A DNA stretch of 64,000 nucleotides from CBDCUW01 sp965222745 (GTDB lineage: Bacteria; Planctomycetota; Planctomycetia; Pirellulales; Pirellulaceae). Numbering within the stretch: position 1 is the first letter of the stretch; every line of letters starts with the position of its first letter. Positions 28,487 to 36,858 of the stretch are shown piece by piece. The notes under the pieces were generated by a model. That model saw only the letters and a list, made by a program, of their open reading frames with translations. It had not been told where the DNA came from and did not search any database. Made by a program: the position numbers and the translations under genes. The stretch is from the NCBI GenBank assembly GCA_965222745.1, contig CBDCUW010000005.1, positions 3,850,722 to 3,914,721 of the forward strand, written 5' to 3'.

Positions 28487-29259
28487 GCGACCAAACGCAG
28501 AATCAGCCAACGGATCCAGATTCAGCGCCGATCGAGGTCAGCACGCTTGCGGTCAAGGTGAAGGGACGCACGTCACATCAAAGCTATGCGCCACCTGAAA
28601 ACACGGCGGAACTTTGGGGTCGTTTGAGAAAGCACGTTCTCACATTGGCGGAAATGACAGTGTTGGTTCCCGTTACCGTTGTCGTTGGTGCCGTGAATCT
28701 TGTCGGTGGTGCTTGTAGCGTTTTCACACGACCTCCGCGCGAAGATTTTGAAGTCGAGGCAGAAAAGGTTGAAGGAAAACGGCGAGAGGAATCTTCAAAG
28801 CCACAAAGCAATGTTGTCCCTGACCCAAGTGGGCCGCAGGAGCAAACATCCGAGATCGAAATCGCGTTGAAGTCTGCCCAGTCCTTGTTGGACCAATTTC
28901 GCGAGAGGGGATTGCAAGTTGGATTCCGCAAGCTGCCCAACGGGAAGGTCGCGCTGATTATCGTGCCACCGGATGAGTTCAATGCGACCGAAGAGCTGCT
29001 AGAACACAAGTCAATACCAAAACTTGCTACTCAGCAATCGCTGGATGGTGACGCGACATCGCTTGACAGATCGGTTGCGGAATTGGACTTGACCCTGCAA
29101 GCATTAGGAGCCCTTCACAAACTTCAGATAAGCACGGTGCGTCAACTAGTTGGACTAAGTGCCGCCGATTTGTTGGAGATTGATGGATTTGGCGAGTTAT
29201 CGCTTGAAGCCGTGCGTCGTGAACTATTAACACTTGGGTTGCACCTAGACGGTGATTAG
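28483..29259 (+). CDS. Membrane protein with RNA-polymerase alpha-CTD-like C-terminus
   Basis: A 258-aa protein that starts inside the propeller gene's stop. A soluble N-terminus leads to one hydrophobic segment at about residues 58-80 (MTVLVPVTVVVGAVNLVGGA), an acidic linker and a helical middle (ALKSAQSLLDQFRERGLQVGF). The last ~60 residues (DLTLQALGALHKLQISTVRQ, LVGLSAADLLEIDGFGELSL, EAVRRELLTLGL) closely resemble the alpha C-terminal domain of RNA polymerase, a helix-hairpin-helix fold that binds DNA and transcription factors. A membrane-linked alpha-CTD-like domain is unusual. Function unknown. Confidence 0.65.
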   Translation: MSDQTQNQPTDPDSAPIEVSTLAVKVKGRTSHQSYAPPENTAELWGRLRKHVLTLAEMTVLVPVTVVVGAVNLVGGACSVFTRPPREDFEVEAEKVEGKRREESSKPQSNVVPDPSGPQEQTSEIEIALKSAQSLLDQFRERGLQVGFRKLPNGKVALIIVPPDEFNATEELLEHKSIPKLATQQSLDGDATSLDRSVAELDLTLQALGALHKLQISTVRQLVGLSAADLLEIDGFGELSLEAVRRELLTLGLHLDGD

Positions 29260-29583
29260 CCGCACGTATAAGGTCAGCTCCTGGTCGGCGTCATTTAATG
29301 TCGTTTCGGACAAGTGGTTGTCGCTGTACAGTATCCGTTTACTACAGTTGCTGGTTTTGACCGATAACCTTTCTTATCAGTCAATCATTGCGTGCAATCG
29401 GTCACCCGCACTCACTGTTTAGCGGCAATTAGTTTTGCCGTTCCGCGACAATTAGAACTCCCGGGTTGAGGCGGCTTAGCGTTGAGTTTCACGCTGGCGT
29501 TTCTCATCCCAGCGACAATTAGAATTCCCGTCTCAGGGGTCTTCTTTCAACATCGCAAAATCCCGATCTTTACGGAGTTTGCG

Positions 29584-31920
29584 ATGGTCACGGATGGACA
29601 AGTCAAAGAATTGCGGCGACTGCTCGATCAAGGCAAGACGCTCGCCGCGGCAGCAAGGATGACTGAAATGACGGAGAAGACAGCACGACACTATCGCGAT
29701 GACGATTCGCTGCCATCGCAGCGAAAGAAAGCTCGTACGTATCGAACGCGAGTCGATCCCTTTGCCGACGTTTGGCATGAGGTACAGTCCAAGCTCGAAG
29801 ACGAACCACGGCTGAAAGCCAAGACGCTCTTCGATTGGCTGCAGCAGCAGTATCCCGGCAAGTTTCCCGATTCGACACGGCGTACCTTCGAGCGGCGAAT
29901 AGCCAAGTGGCGAAGCTTGCACGGCCCCGCCAAAACAGTCTTCTTTGCCCAACAGCATCATGCCGGCACTCTGGCCGCGAGCGATTTCACAGTCTGTAAC
30001 GAACTGGGGGTGAAGATCGCCGGAGCGCGGTTCGATCACACACTATTCCATTGCGTGCTGACTTACAGCAACGTCGAATCCGTTTCCCTGTGCTTCTCGG
30101 AATCTTTCGAGGCACTCAGTGAAGGGATTCAAAAAGCGTTTTGGGAATTCGGCGGTGTGCCTCAGCGGCATCGAACCGATTCGCTCAGCGCGGCAGTGCG
30201 AAATCACTCCAGTCGTAAGACGCTCACCGACCGCTATGCCGCGCTGATGGATCATTACCGCTGCCAAGGAGAACGCACCAATGCCAGATGCGCCAACGAA
30301 AATGGAGACGTGGAATCATCCCACGGCCACTTGAAGGATCGAATCGACCAGGCCTTATTGCTCCGTGGAAGTCGCGAATTCGCCAGCCGCGAAGACTACA
30401 TGTCGTTCGTTGAGCAGCTCATCGCCCGCGCCAATGCCAATCGCCGCGATCGCTTCCTCGCCGAGCAAGCGTCACTGGGAAGATTGCCAGAGCATCGGCT
30501 CGACACGGATGACTTTCTGACCGACATCGGTGTCAGCAAGAGTAGCACCATCCAGGTACGCACCAATACCTATTCTGTGCCAAGCCGGTTAATCGGACGG
30601 AAGGTCGACGTGCGAATCGGTGCCGAGCAGATCGTCGTCACGCACCAAGGCCAACACATCCAAACGATGGGCAGAATCTTCGGCAAGAAGGGAAAGAATA
30701 TCAACTATCGCCACATCATCGACTCACTCGTTCGCAAGCCGGGCGCCTTTGCCAATTACCAGTACCGCGAAGAGATGTTTCCGACCAGTCAGTTTCGGAT
30801 CGCCTATGACATCCTGCGTGAGGCTCACAGCGAACGAGTGGCCGACAAGATCTACGTCCAGATTCTCGAGATTGCCGCTCGTGAAAGCGAAGAGGCTGTC
30901 ATTGATGCATTGCGACTGACGATCGCATCAGGCGAGCAGATCAGTGTCGACCGGATTGGCGCATTGGTCGCCGACGCAGTCAATCTTCCAGCGGCGACCG
31001 ATTTGGAGGTCGAGCTGCCTGACCTGACCGATTTCGATTCCTTACTTCACTCGTTCGACAAGGAGAGTCCGTGCGATGACCAAACCGACCACCAAGAAAC
31101 CTCGAGCCACCGAAGTTGCGGTGGATCGAACAGCGCGACTGACCGACCAGTTTCGCGAACTTCGGCTGCCGAGCTTTCGGGATCATTTCCAACAGTCGGC
31201 GACGCGAGCGGCGACGGAGAATCTCAGCCACCTGGACTACCTTTCGGAGCTGACGACGCTCGAATGCGAGGCACGAAGGGAAGGTCGCATCCGGCGTTTG
31301 ATGAAACGGTCGAAACTGCCGCTGGAGAAGAACTGGGAATCGTTCGATCTCAAACGATTACCGCTGGCCGTGAGGCGGCAGCTGGAAACTCTGCGCGACG
31401 GCTCGTTCTTGGATCGTCGCGAGAACGTTCTGTTGTTCGGCAAGCCGGGCTCGGGAAAAAGTCACGCCTTATGCGGATTGGCCGAACAACTAATCTTCCG
31501 GGGACACAGCATGTTGTTCACGACTTGCAGCCTGCTGGTTCAGCAACTGTTGATCGCCAAGCGGGACCTGCGACTGCCGAGATTCATCAAACAGCTCTCG
31601 ACCTTCGAGGGATTGATCATCGACGACTTGGGGTATGTGCAACAGAGCCGGGAGGAGATGGAAGTGCTGTTCACGCTGCTGGCCGAACGCTACGAACGAG
31701 GAAGCGTGCTGCTGACGAGCAACCTGGCCTTCAGCAAGTGGGATCAAATCTTCAAAGATGCAATGACGACCGCAGCGGCGATCGACCGCTTGGTCCATCA
31801 CAGTGTGATCATCGAGCTGAACGTGCCCAGTTACCGAGTGGAGACGGCAAAGAAAACCAAATCGACATCGAGCAAAACCACAAAGTCGAATTCATGACAG
31901 GGAATTCTAATTGTCGCTAA
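29584..31920 (+). CDS. istA: IstA transposase with unusually long readthrough over istB
   Basis: ATG 29584 has GGAG 7 nt upstream. The first ~500 residues are a standard IS21 IstA: an N-terminal HTH (QVKELRRLLDQGKTLAAAARM), a DDE core with SDFTVCNELGVKIAG, HRTDSLSAAV, and NENGDVESSHGHLKDRIDQALL, and a C-terminal SVPSRLIGRKVDVRI region. Normally the frame would stop at the istB start. Here it stays open for about 280 more codons, in another frame over the whole of istB, to 31920. The extension has no recognisable domain and may be accidental. Confidence 0.85.
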   Translation: MVTDGQVKELRRLLDQGKTLAAAARMTEMTEKTARHYRDDDSLPSQRKKARTYRTRVDPFADVWHEVQSKLEDEPRLKAKTLFDWLQQQYPGKFPDSTRRTFERRIAKWRSLHGPAKTVFFAQQHHAGTLAASDFTVCNELGVKIAGARFDHTLFHCVLTYSNVESVSLCFSESFEALSEGIQKAFWEFGGVPQRHRTDSLSAAVRNHSSRKTLTDRYAALMDHYRCQGERTNARCANENGDVESSHGHLKDRIDQALLLRGSREFASREDYMSFVEQLIARANANRRDRFLAEQASLGRLPEHRLDTDDFLTDIGVSKSSTIQVRTNTYSVPSRLIGRKVDVRIGAEQIVVTHQGQHIQTMGRIFGKKGKNINYRHIIDSLVRKPGAFANYQYREEMFPTSQFRIAYDILREAHSERVADKIYVQILEIAARESEEAVIDALRLTIASGEQISVDRIGALVADAVNLPAATDLEVELPDLTDFDSLLHSFDKESPCDDQTDHQETSSHRSCGGSNSATDRPVSRTSAAELSGSFPTVGDASGDGESQPPGLPFGADDARMRGTKGRSHPAFDETVETAAGEELGIVRSQTITAGREAAAGNSARRLVLGSSRERSVVRQAGLGKKSRLMRIGRTTNLPGTQHVVHDLQPAGSATVDRQAGPATAEIHQTALDLRGIDHRRLGVCATEPGGDGSAVHAAGRTLRTRKRAADEQPGLQQVGSNLQRCNDDRSGDRPLGPSQCDHRAERAQLPSGDGKENQIDIEQNHKVEFMTGNSNCR
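31076..31897 (+). CDS. istB: IstB helper ATPase
   Basis: A 273-aa AAA+ helper of IS21 transposition. Walker A is in LLFGKPGSGKSHALCGLAEQL, Walker B in GLIIDDLGYV, and sensor 1 in SVLLTSNLAFSKW, with ATAIDR-like AAAIDRLVHHSVII near the end. It starts at ATG 31076 with GGAG 9 nt upstream and lies in the +1 frame relative to istA, which it overlaps completely. IstB loads and positions the IstA synaptic complex on target DNA. It appears intact. Confidence 0.93.
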   Translation: MTKPTTKKPRATEVAVDRTARLTDQFRELRLPSFRDHFQQSATRAATENLSHLDYLSELTTLECEARREGRIRRLMKRSKLPLEKNWESFDLKRLPLAVRRQLETLRDGSFLDRRENVLLFGKPGSGKSHALCGLAEQLIFRGHSMLFTTCSLLVQQLLIAKRDLRLPRFIKQLSTFEGLIIDDLGYVQQSREEMEVLFTLLAERYERGSVLLTSNLAFSKWDQIFKDAMTTAAAIDRLVHHSVIIELNVPSYRVETAKKTKSTSSKTTKSNS

Positions 31921-31965
31921 AGAGGAAAACTAATCGCCGCCGAACACTCACTTCACATTGCGGAC

Positions 31966-32175
31966 TTACGCAACCTTCTTTTCGATTTCTTCGACTTGAT
32001 TTCGCAGAGCCAAGTACTCGTGTTCACGAGCTTCGTCACGTTTGAAGAGTTGGTCGATGCTCGACTGAATTTCATCAAATCTCTGATCCATTTTGGTTTC
32101 GAGCCCATCGATACGTTCTTCAATGGGCTTCAAGAGAGTCGCGATCTTTCCAATGTCTTCATCAGTAAGTGTCAT
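31966..32175 (-). CDS. Small coiled-coil protein, 69 aa
   Basis: MTLTDEDIGKIATLLKPIEERIDGLETK onwards is an almost continuous helix with heptads to the end (LRNQVEEIEKKVA). This pattern of short coiled coils is frequent in bacteria and resembles DUF-type tail or scaffold proteins. It lies between the IS21 element 1 right end (20 bp away) and an unknown small gene. Function not recognised; coding is likely because the frame is compact and regular. Confidence 0.6.
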   Translation of the reverse strand: MTLTDEDIGKIATLLKPIEERIDGLETKMDQRFDEIQSSIDQLFKRDEAREHEYLALRNQVEEIEKKVA

Positions 32176-32234
32176 ACGGCATTCGTGCCAGAAACCAAAA
32201 TTGGAGTCAAGGTTGCAGTGGACAATGTCGCGAA

Positions 32235-32489
32235 TCAGTCGTCAAGGAAAAGGGTGCCTCCATCCTTTGTCGGCAAGCTGATGAACTCTGGTGGTTGGCT
32301 GGTGAGACGTCCGTCGCTTGCTCGATACGTTGCCGTAATCGAGACTGTTATCTCTGTATCGGTCACGCGACAAATTTCTACTGACTCCACAGGCTTCTTT
32401 TTTCCGTATCGTGTTTTGTTGAATCCCAACACGGTGTCGCCAGCATACAGCCTTCTTTCATCGTCGAACAAATCTCGCATGCGTGGCAT
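32235..32489 (-). CDS. Small unknown protein, 84 aa
   Basis: A plausible beta-rich protein (RLYAGDTVLGFNKTRYGKKKP, then ESVEICRVTDTEITVSITATYR) starting at ATG 32489 or 32480. There is no clear ribosome site. It is on the same strand as the coiled-coil gene at 31966 and the split XRE gene, so the three may once have been one transcription unit. No family recognised. Confidence 0.45.
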   Translation of the reverse strand: MPRMRDLFDDERRLYAGDTVLGFNKTRYGKKKPVESVEICRVTDTEITVSITATYRASDGRLTSQPPEFISLPTKDGGTLFLDD

Positions 32490-32621
32490 GTATCACAGAA
32501 GTTTTGAATTGTCACGCGTCATTCGCAAAATCAACCGATTCGTTTTCTTATCAGTCGAGATTGGAGCCAGGCTGAGCGGGGTCTTGGCCCAGGAACGCGC
32601 ACGGAAGGCGCACGCACTTCC

Positions 32622-32708
32622 CTATTTTGCCAGCTCCTCTCCGAAGAGCACCTCGACCTCTGCGATCTCGCCGTTTGCGATGGACAGCCGAAACATGATC
32701 GCTAGGAC
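32622..32708 (-). pseudogene. C-terminal remnant of XRE-family gene split by IS21-like element 2
   Basis: Joined to the fragment at 36866-37435 after removing the element and one CTAGGAC copy, this completes the frame to a stop at 32622-32624. It ends AIMFRLSIANGEIAEVEVLF and then GEELAK. The junction residues (TVVL-AIMF) and exact frame make this certain. It has no start of its own. Confidence 0.9.
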
Positions 32709-32773
32709 TGTCATCAGGCGCTTTAAAACCAGCCACTTATGGGCGCTTCAAAACCGGCCATTTTGAGTCTGGA

Positions 32774-33622
32774 TTACTTGTTTGAAGACTTCTGATCTTG
32801 TTCTTCGGCTTTCGAGCCGATGGGCGCTTTGGCTGGTTTTGAACCTTTTCCATTTTTCCTCGACCCGGTGGGCGCTTTGGCTGGTTTTGAATCGCTCCCG
32901 CGATCTCGCAGTCGGTAGCTCTTGCCCGTGATCGTGAAGATTTGCGAGTGATGCAGGAACCGATCCAGGATGGCGGTTGCGGTCGGAACGTCCCCCAGCA
33001 ATTTGCCCCAATCTTCTAGCGGTCTATTCGACGTCATCATCGTGCTGCGCGTTTCGTAGCGACGCATCACGATCTCGAACAGAAATTCGCCACTGCGTTT
33101 GGGCAACTGCTTCATCCCGAAGTCATCGATGATCAACAGGTCCGGCTTCAAGTATCGGTTCATCACTCGCTCATGTCCCTCCATCGCTTCATCGTGTAAG
33201 AAGTCTCGCACGACGTCGAAGATGCTTCGGTACAGAACCAAGTTGCCAAGCTTGATCAACTGATAGCCCAGCGCTTGGACGATATGACTTTTTCCAGTTC
33301 CGGGCGCGCCGCACAGCAACACGTCGCGGGCTTCGCGAATGAAGTGTCCTCTTGCCAGTTCAAACACATCCTTCTGCTTAATCGATGGGTTGAAAGACCA
33401 GTCAAAATCCTCCAATGTTTTCAAGTCCCGAAACCCGGCTGCCTTGATGCGCCGAGCCAACTGACGTTCCCCGCGCACAAGCATCTCGTCTTGCAACACC
33501 AGTTCCAGAAACTCTGAATGAGTGAGATGATTGCTCTGCGCTTCATGCAAGCGAACCTCCAGCGTCTGAGCCAATCCCGAAAGACGCAGCTTCTTGAGAG
33601 TTGATAGTAACGATTCATTCAT
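32774..33622 (-). CDS. istB: IstB helper ATPase of element 2
   Basis: A 282-aa AAA+ ATPase with Walker A LLCGAPGTGKSHIVQALGYQL, Walker B LLIIDDFGMKQLP, sensor 1 TMMTSNRPLEDWGKLLGD and arginine-finger region ATAILDRFLHHSQIF. Its ATG overlaps the istA stop as ATGA. The C-terminal tail contains two peptide repeats (SKPAKAPTGS, SKPAKAPIGS) that are translations of the 25-bp box also found in istA and related to the element ends. The core is complete and should be functional. Confidence 0.92.
   Translation of the reverse strand: MNESLLSTLKKLRLSGLAQTLEVRLHEAQSNHLTHSEFLELVLQDEMLVRGERQLARRIKAAGFRDLKTLEDFDWSFNPSIKQKDVFELARGHFIREARDVLLCGAPGTGKSHIVQALGYQLIKLGNLVLYRSIFDVVRDFLHDEAMEGHERVMNRYLKPDLLIIDDFGMKQLPKRSGEFLFEIVMRRYETRSTMMTSNRPLEDWGKLLGDVPTATAILDRFLHHSQIFTITGKSYRLRDRGSDSKPAKAPTGSRKNGKGSKPAKAPIGSKAEEQDQKSSNK
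32819..32891. repeat. Two internal copies of the 25-bp box in istB
   Basis: GATGGGCGCTTTGGCTGG-TTTTGAA at 32819-32843, and the same unit with one changed base at 32867-32891. Both are translated on the minus strand as SKPAKAP(I/T)GS at the end of IstB. Confidence 0.85.
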
Positions 33623-35138
33623 AGCTTGGCCTCCTTGCCAAAGTGAACGCGGACAACATCTCCGTAGTCCGATAGGTTACGGATGATTGGATGGTCTTCA
33701 AGAAACTCGAACTGTTCTTGGTCGGGGCCGGCATGCTTGATCAGTTTGCGAATCGTTGCCAATCGGTATTCGCCGTAGGAGTGCGCCGTCCGGCAAGCTT
33801 GTTCAATCGACTCACTGGAATGTTTGCCCGAGAGATTCAGCAGCCCTTGCAGAACACGCACTGATTGCACACCGCGAGCGGCCACCAGGGCGCGCGACCA
33901 GGCACGCGTTTGGGGCCCAATGATGCCGACTTTTTGAAGCAACCACTCGGTGCCACGCTCCACCACACTGATCTTTTCCGAGGCGATGTGCTGGCTGAGC
34001 GTACTGAACTTCCCCTGGGCTGCTCTGGCGTGCGTGCAGATCGGTTTCATCGAATCGCTGTAGATACGCACCAGATGCGAGTTCCAGCGAACCCACACTT
34101 CGCGACCCAGGTACTCAGGTGGAACACTGTAGTAGGACTTGTCGACGGCGACATGTCCATCGCGACTGACGATCCGTTGGCCTTCTTTGAAACTTGGGAA
34201 ACGTTCGGCCGGCAGTTCCCCTAACGCACTGCGTTCTTCCTCCTGAAACATCTTTAGCACTTGACGCTTGGTCGTGCCGTGAAGTCGAGTGTCGGCGACC
34301 GTCCGTTCCCAGTGTTGCAGATGATCGTTCTGCTTTTCTAAGCTCTCGAAGGAGCGGCCCTTGAGCGCGTTCTCTTGGACATAGTCGACGCCCCGTTCCA
34401 CTTTGCCTTTATGCCGCGGCATGCGTGGCCTGGTCGGCAACAGAACCGTGCCGTAATGCTCGCAGAACGACTGCAGCTTGGGATTGAGTTCGGGATCGTA
34501 CCAGTCGGCTTTGAGAACGGCTGCTTTCAGGTTGTCCGGAACCAGCGTCTTGGGAACGCCGCCGAAGTGCATGAAGGCATTCTCAAGACACTGAATGAAG
34601 TTGTCGGTGGTTTGCCGATAAACGACCTCGCTGTAAGCCTTGCGTGAGTAACTCAGGACAACGCGAATCACGTGCGTCTTGCGACGTCGCCCCTCGCTGT
34701 CAACGATCCTTGCACCAGTGCCAAAGTCGATTTGCGCCTCTTCGCCTGGTGCCACTTCGATACGCCGAAACGGGAGCGGCTGAGCCCGCTTGAGTTTGGC
34801 GACGTATCGGCGAACGCTGTGATACTGGGCGGTGAATCCGTGATCGCCAACCAGATCTTGAAAGATCCTCTGCGCCGAAAGACCCTGTTCGAGCTTGGCC
34901 AGAATCAGCTCATGGAACTGAGCACATTGGCTTCGCGACCCGATGGGCGCTTTGGCTGGTTTTGAATCGTCGCCAGGATGCTCAGACCCGATGGGCGCTT
35001 TGGCTGGTTTTGAATCATCCGAGCCGATGGGCGCTTTGGCCGGTTTTGCCTGCTCTTGCAGGTACTTGGCCACCGACTCTCGGTTGATGCCAAGTTCCCT
35101 GGCGATCCGTCGTTGGGACCACCCCTGTTCGTGCAAAG
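33619..35138 (-). pseudogene. istA: IstA of element 2, 5' end separated by ISKra4 insertion
   Basis: This is the body of an IS21 IstA: N-terminal HTH (SQRRIARELGINRESVAKYL), DDE core (VAPGEEAQIDFGTG, VPDNLKAAV, RHKGKVERGVDYVQEN) and a C-terminal domain. The native start lies at 36750: removing the nested element and one GTGCAAAG copy joins 33619-35138 to 36708-36750 and gives 520 aa beginning MANQLQVAKVLSIKTLHEQ. A TTG at 35136 could restart translation without the first ~14 residues. Between the HTH and core are three SKPAKAPIGS-type repeats. Confidence 0.9.
34942..35048. repeat. Three internal copies of the 25-bp box in istA
   Basis: Copies at 34942-34966, 34990-35014 and 35026-35048 (the last with one changed base). 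They read as SKPAKAPIGS or AKPAKAPIGS in IstA. The unit shares AAAACCAGCCA and a nearby GCGC with the terminal boxes of the element. Confidence 0.85.
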
Positions 35139-36699
35139 GGGTGCGATCCGCGTTATGCGCCTGATTTCGGCATGTGATTGCTATTCATAGAAAGAGGCTT
35201 CCTCAGGAAACTGGTTGTTCTCACACAGCCCGTTCAAAAGGAAACCTCATGGATGTTCAAGTTAAGGCAGGGAGCCTCGTTCGTGCAATCACAGAAAACG
35301 CTGTTTCTCAGGCGGTTGAGGAAATTGCTGGGGACGTGATCCCTGGCATTGCCGAAGCGGTTTCGCTGTTCCTTGCCGATGGGGTTTCGGCCACTTCGAT
35401 GTATGCCCTTGAAAATCGTCTCGCCAGCGAAGTTCGTCGGTTCGCCAATTCCGTTCTTCAGTGGCTTATTTCCCAGCTGGAACCGGAACTTGATCAGATG
35501 CCCGGGACCGTTGAGCACAACGGGCAAAACTATCGGCGGCTGGCGGACAAGACGTCGCGATCCCAAATCGTCACGCCGTTTGGTGAACTCACCCTCGATC
35601 GCGCACGCTACCGCCGAGGACGCGATGGGAAAACGATCTTCCCGATCGAATTGCTGCTCGGAATCGAGAACGGGTTTACTCCCGCAGCCGCTGACATCGT
35701 CGGAAAGCAGTTTGCGACCAGTGGAAGCACCCAGGGACGCACTCGCGAAATGATCCAAGATCGGTTCGGTCATTCGATCGGCAATGAGAAACTTCGGAAA
35801 TTGACGGCAAATCTCGCAGCTTCTCTTGGGTCACTTCGCCAAGAAGCCCAAGTCGCGAAATTGCTCCAATGGATCAACGAAGTTCGCAAAAAAGATCGGA
35901 CGGCAGTGCTGTCGGTTAGTCGTGACGGTGTTTCTCTCGGCTTGGCTCCTTGGAGTTTCTTTGAGATGGCCGCTGTGGCGTGCATTAGCGTCATCGATCA
36001 GGGGAAGAAACTCGGAACGGTGTACTTGGGGCAGGCTCCTGAGTCGAATCAACACACTCTCTCGAACGAATTGACATTGTTGCTGAGAGAAACCCTGAGG
36101 GCCTGCGGCAAAGACTTGCCCGAGGTGGTCTACGTCACAGACGCTGGCAAGATTGAAACCGCGTATTGGAAGAACGCTCTGCGGAAGTTCTTCGTCGATG
36201 GTCGGCGAATCAAGATCACGCGGATTGTTGATTACTATCATGCAAGCGAGCGACTGACGACCATCGCGGATGCATTGCAAGTGGGCAAGTCTGAGCGTGC
36301 GGATTGGCTGTCACGTGCTCGCGGTCTTCTGCTGGAACCAGGCGGTCATGGTCGGGTGCTGCGATCGATCGCAAAGATGAGAGAGTTGCACGGCTACAAG
36401 AAGACCTTCGTTTCCGATGCTGAGAAAGCCTCGGCACGAGAGCGAGGTTACCCGATTGGCAGCGGTGTGGTGGAGTCAGCGTGCAAGCAGATTGTCAGCG
36501 AGCGAATGAAGCTCTCGGGGATGCGTTGGCACCGCGAAGGCGGCCAGCACGTCATGACGCTTCGCTGTATTTTGCTGAGCAAGATCTGGAGCAACGTGTA
36601 TGAGACATGGCTCCAGTCAAAACCGACTGTCGCTGACCTTATGCCCTGCAATAGCCGCTAGGATCACGGTGCTCGACGCGCATCAAGCGGACCGCACCC
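35139..36699. mobile_element. ISKra4-like element copy A, nested in istA
   Basis: A 1561-bp element with ends GGGTGCGATCCGCGTTATGC and (read inward) GGGTGCGGTCCGCTTGATGC. GTGCAAAG flanks it (35131-35138 and 36700-36707). It is almost identical to copy C at 52262 but 42 bp shorter owing to an in-frame deletion in the transposase gene. Confidence 0.93.
35249..36661 (+). CDS. ISKra4-family transposase, copy A, 14-aa internal deletion
   Basis: A 470-aa protein from ATG 35249, with AAAGGAA 7 nt upstream. Landmarks are the zinc/RNase-H-type core with VLSVSRDGVSLGLAPW, VYVTDAGKIETAYW, IVDYYHASERL and the end YPIGSGVVESACKQIVSERM-KLSGMRWHREGGQ. Compared with copies B and C it lacks 14 residues just before ASARERGYPIGSG (the ERYLRRYKRFMDF stretch). 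The deletion falls in the catalytic half, so this copy is possibly inactive though its reading frame is kept. Confidence 0.88.
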   Translation: MDVQVKAGSLVRAITENAVSQAVEEIAGDVIPGIAEAVSLFLADGVSATSMYALENRLASEVRRFANSVLQWLISQLEPELDQMPGTVEHNGQNYRRLADKTSRSQIVTPFGELTLDRARYRRGRDGKTIFPIELLLGIENGFTPAAADIVGKQFATSGSTQGRTREMIQDRFGHSIGNEKLRKLTANLAASLGSLRQEAQVAKLLQWINEVRKKDRTAVLSVSRDGVSLGLAPWSFFEMAAVACISVIDQGKKLGTVYLGQAPESNQHTLSNELTLLLRETLRACGKDLPEVVYVTDAGKIETAYWKNALRKFFVDGRRIKITRIVDYYHASERLTTIADALQVGKSERADWLSRARGLLLEPGGHGRVLRSIAKMRELHGYKKTFVSDAEKASARERGYPIGSGVVESACKQIVSERMKLSGMRWHREGGQHVMTLRCILLSKIWSNVYETWLQSKPTVADLMPCNSR

Positions 36700-36707
36700 G
36701 TGCAAAG

Positions 36708-36750
36708 TCTTAATTGACAACACCTTAGCCACCTGTAGTTGATTCGCCAT
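36708..36750 (-). pseudogene. istA: 5' fragment of istA (element 2)
   Basis: The first 14 codons of the native istA (MANQLQVAKVLSIK), with AAGGA about 10 nt upstream, cut off by the ISKra4 insertion. Frame and length fit the downstream body exactly. Confidence 0.88.
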
Positions 36751-36858
36751 GCAGTTCGTTTCCTTGCTCCGGAGTGAGCAGGGAAACGTACACGGACGAC
36801 TCAAAAGTGGCTGGTTTTCAAGCGCTCATTGGTGGCTGGTTTTGGGCGCTCGGCGACA

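Larger units (their letters stand above)
29416..31946. mobile_element. IS21-family element 1 with 5-bp target duplication
   Basis: A 2531-bp element starting TGTTTAGCGGCAATTAG and ending (read inward) TGTTCGGCGGCGATTAG. It has inner copies of GCGACAATTAGAA at both ends, as is usual for IS21 multiple terminal repeats. CTCAC flanks it at 29411-29415 and 31947-31951. It contains istA and istB on the plus strand and is unrelated in sequence to the IS21-like element at 32709. Confidence 0.9.
32709..36858. mobile_element. IS21-like element 2, nested ISKra4 insertion, 7-bp target duplication
   Basis: Ends are TGTCATCAGGCGCTTTAAAACC and, read inward, TGTCGCCGAGCGCCC. Each end carries two copies of a GCGC..AAAACCRGCCA box. 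CTAGGAC flanks it (32702-32708 and 36859-36865). Without the nested ISKra4 copy and its extra 8 bp, it is 2581 bp, normal for IS21. It holds istB and a broken istA on the minus strand, and the same box recurs five times inside their coding regions. The MITEs at 19438 and 20883 share its ends. Confidence 0.92.

Noticed and set aside
31996..32766. 256-codon plus-strand frame
   Set aside because: It is antisense to two small plausible genes and the XRE remnant, and runs across the IS21 end junction at 32709, so it cannot be an ancestral gene.
34942..35048. Short regularly spaced repeats resembling a CRISPR array
   Set aside because: The units are translated in frame inside IstA, spacing is uneven, and similar units occur in IstB and at the element ends. 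No cas genes are present.
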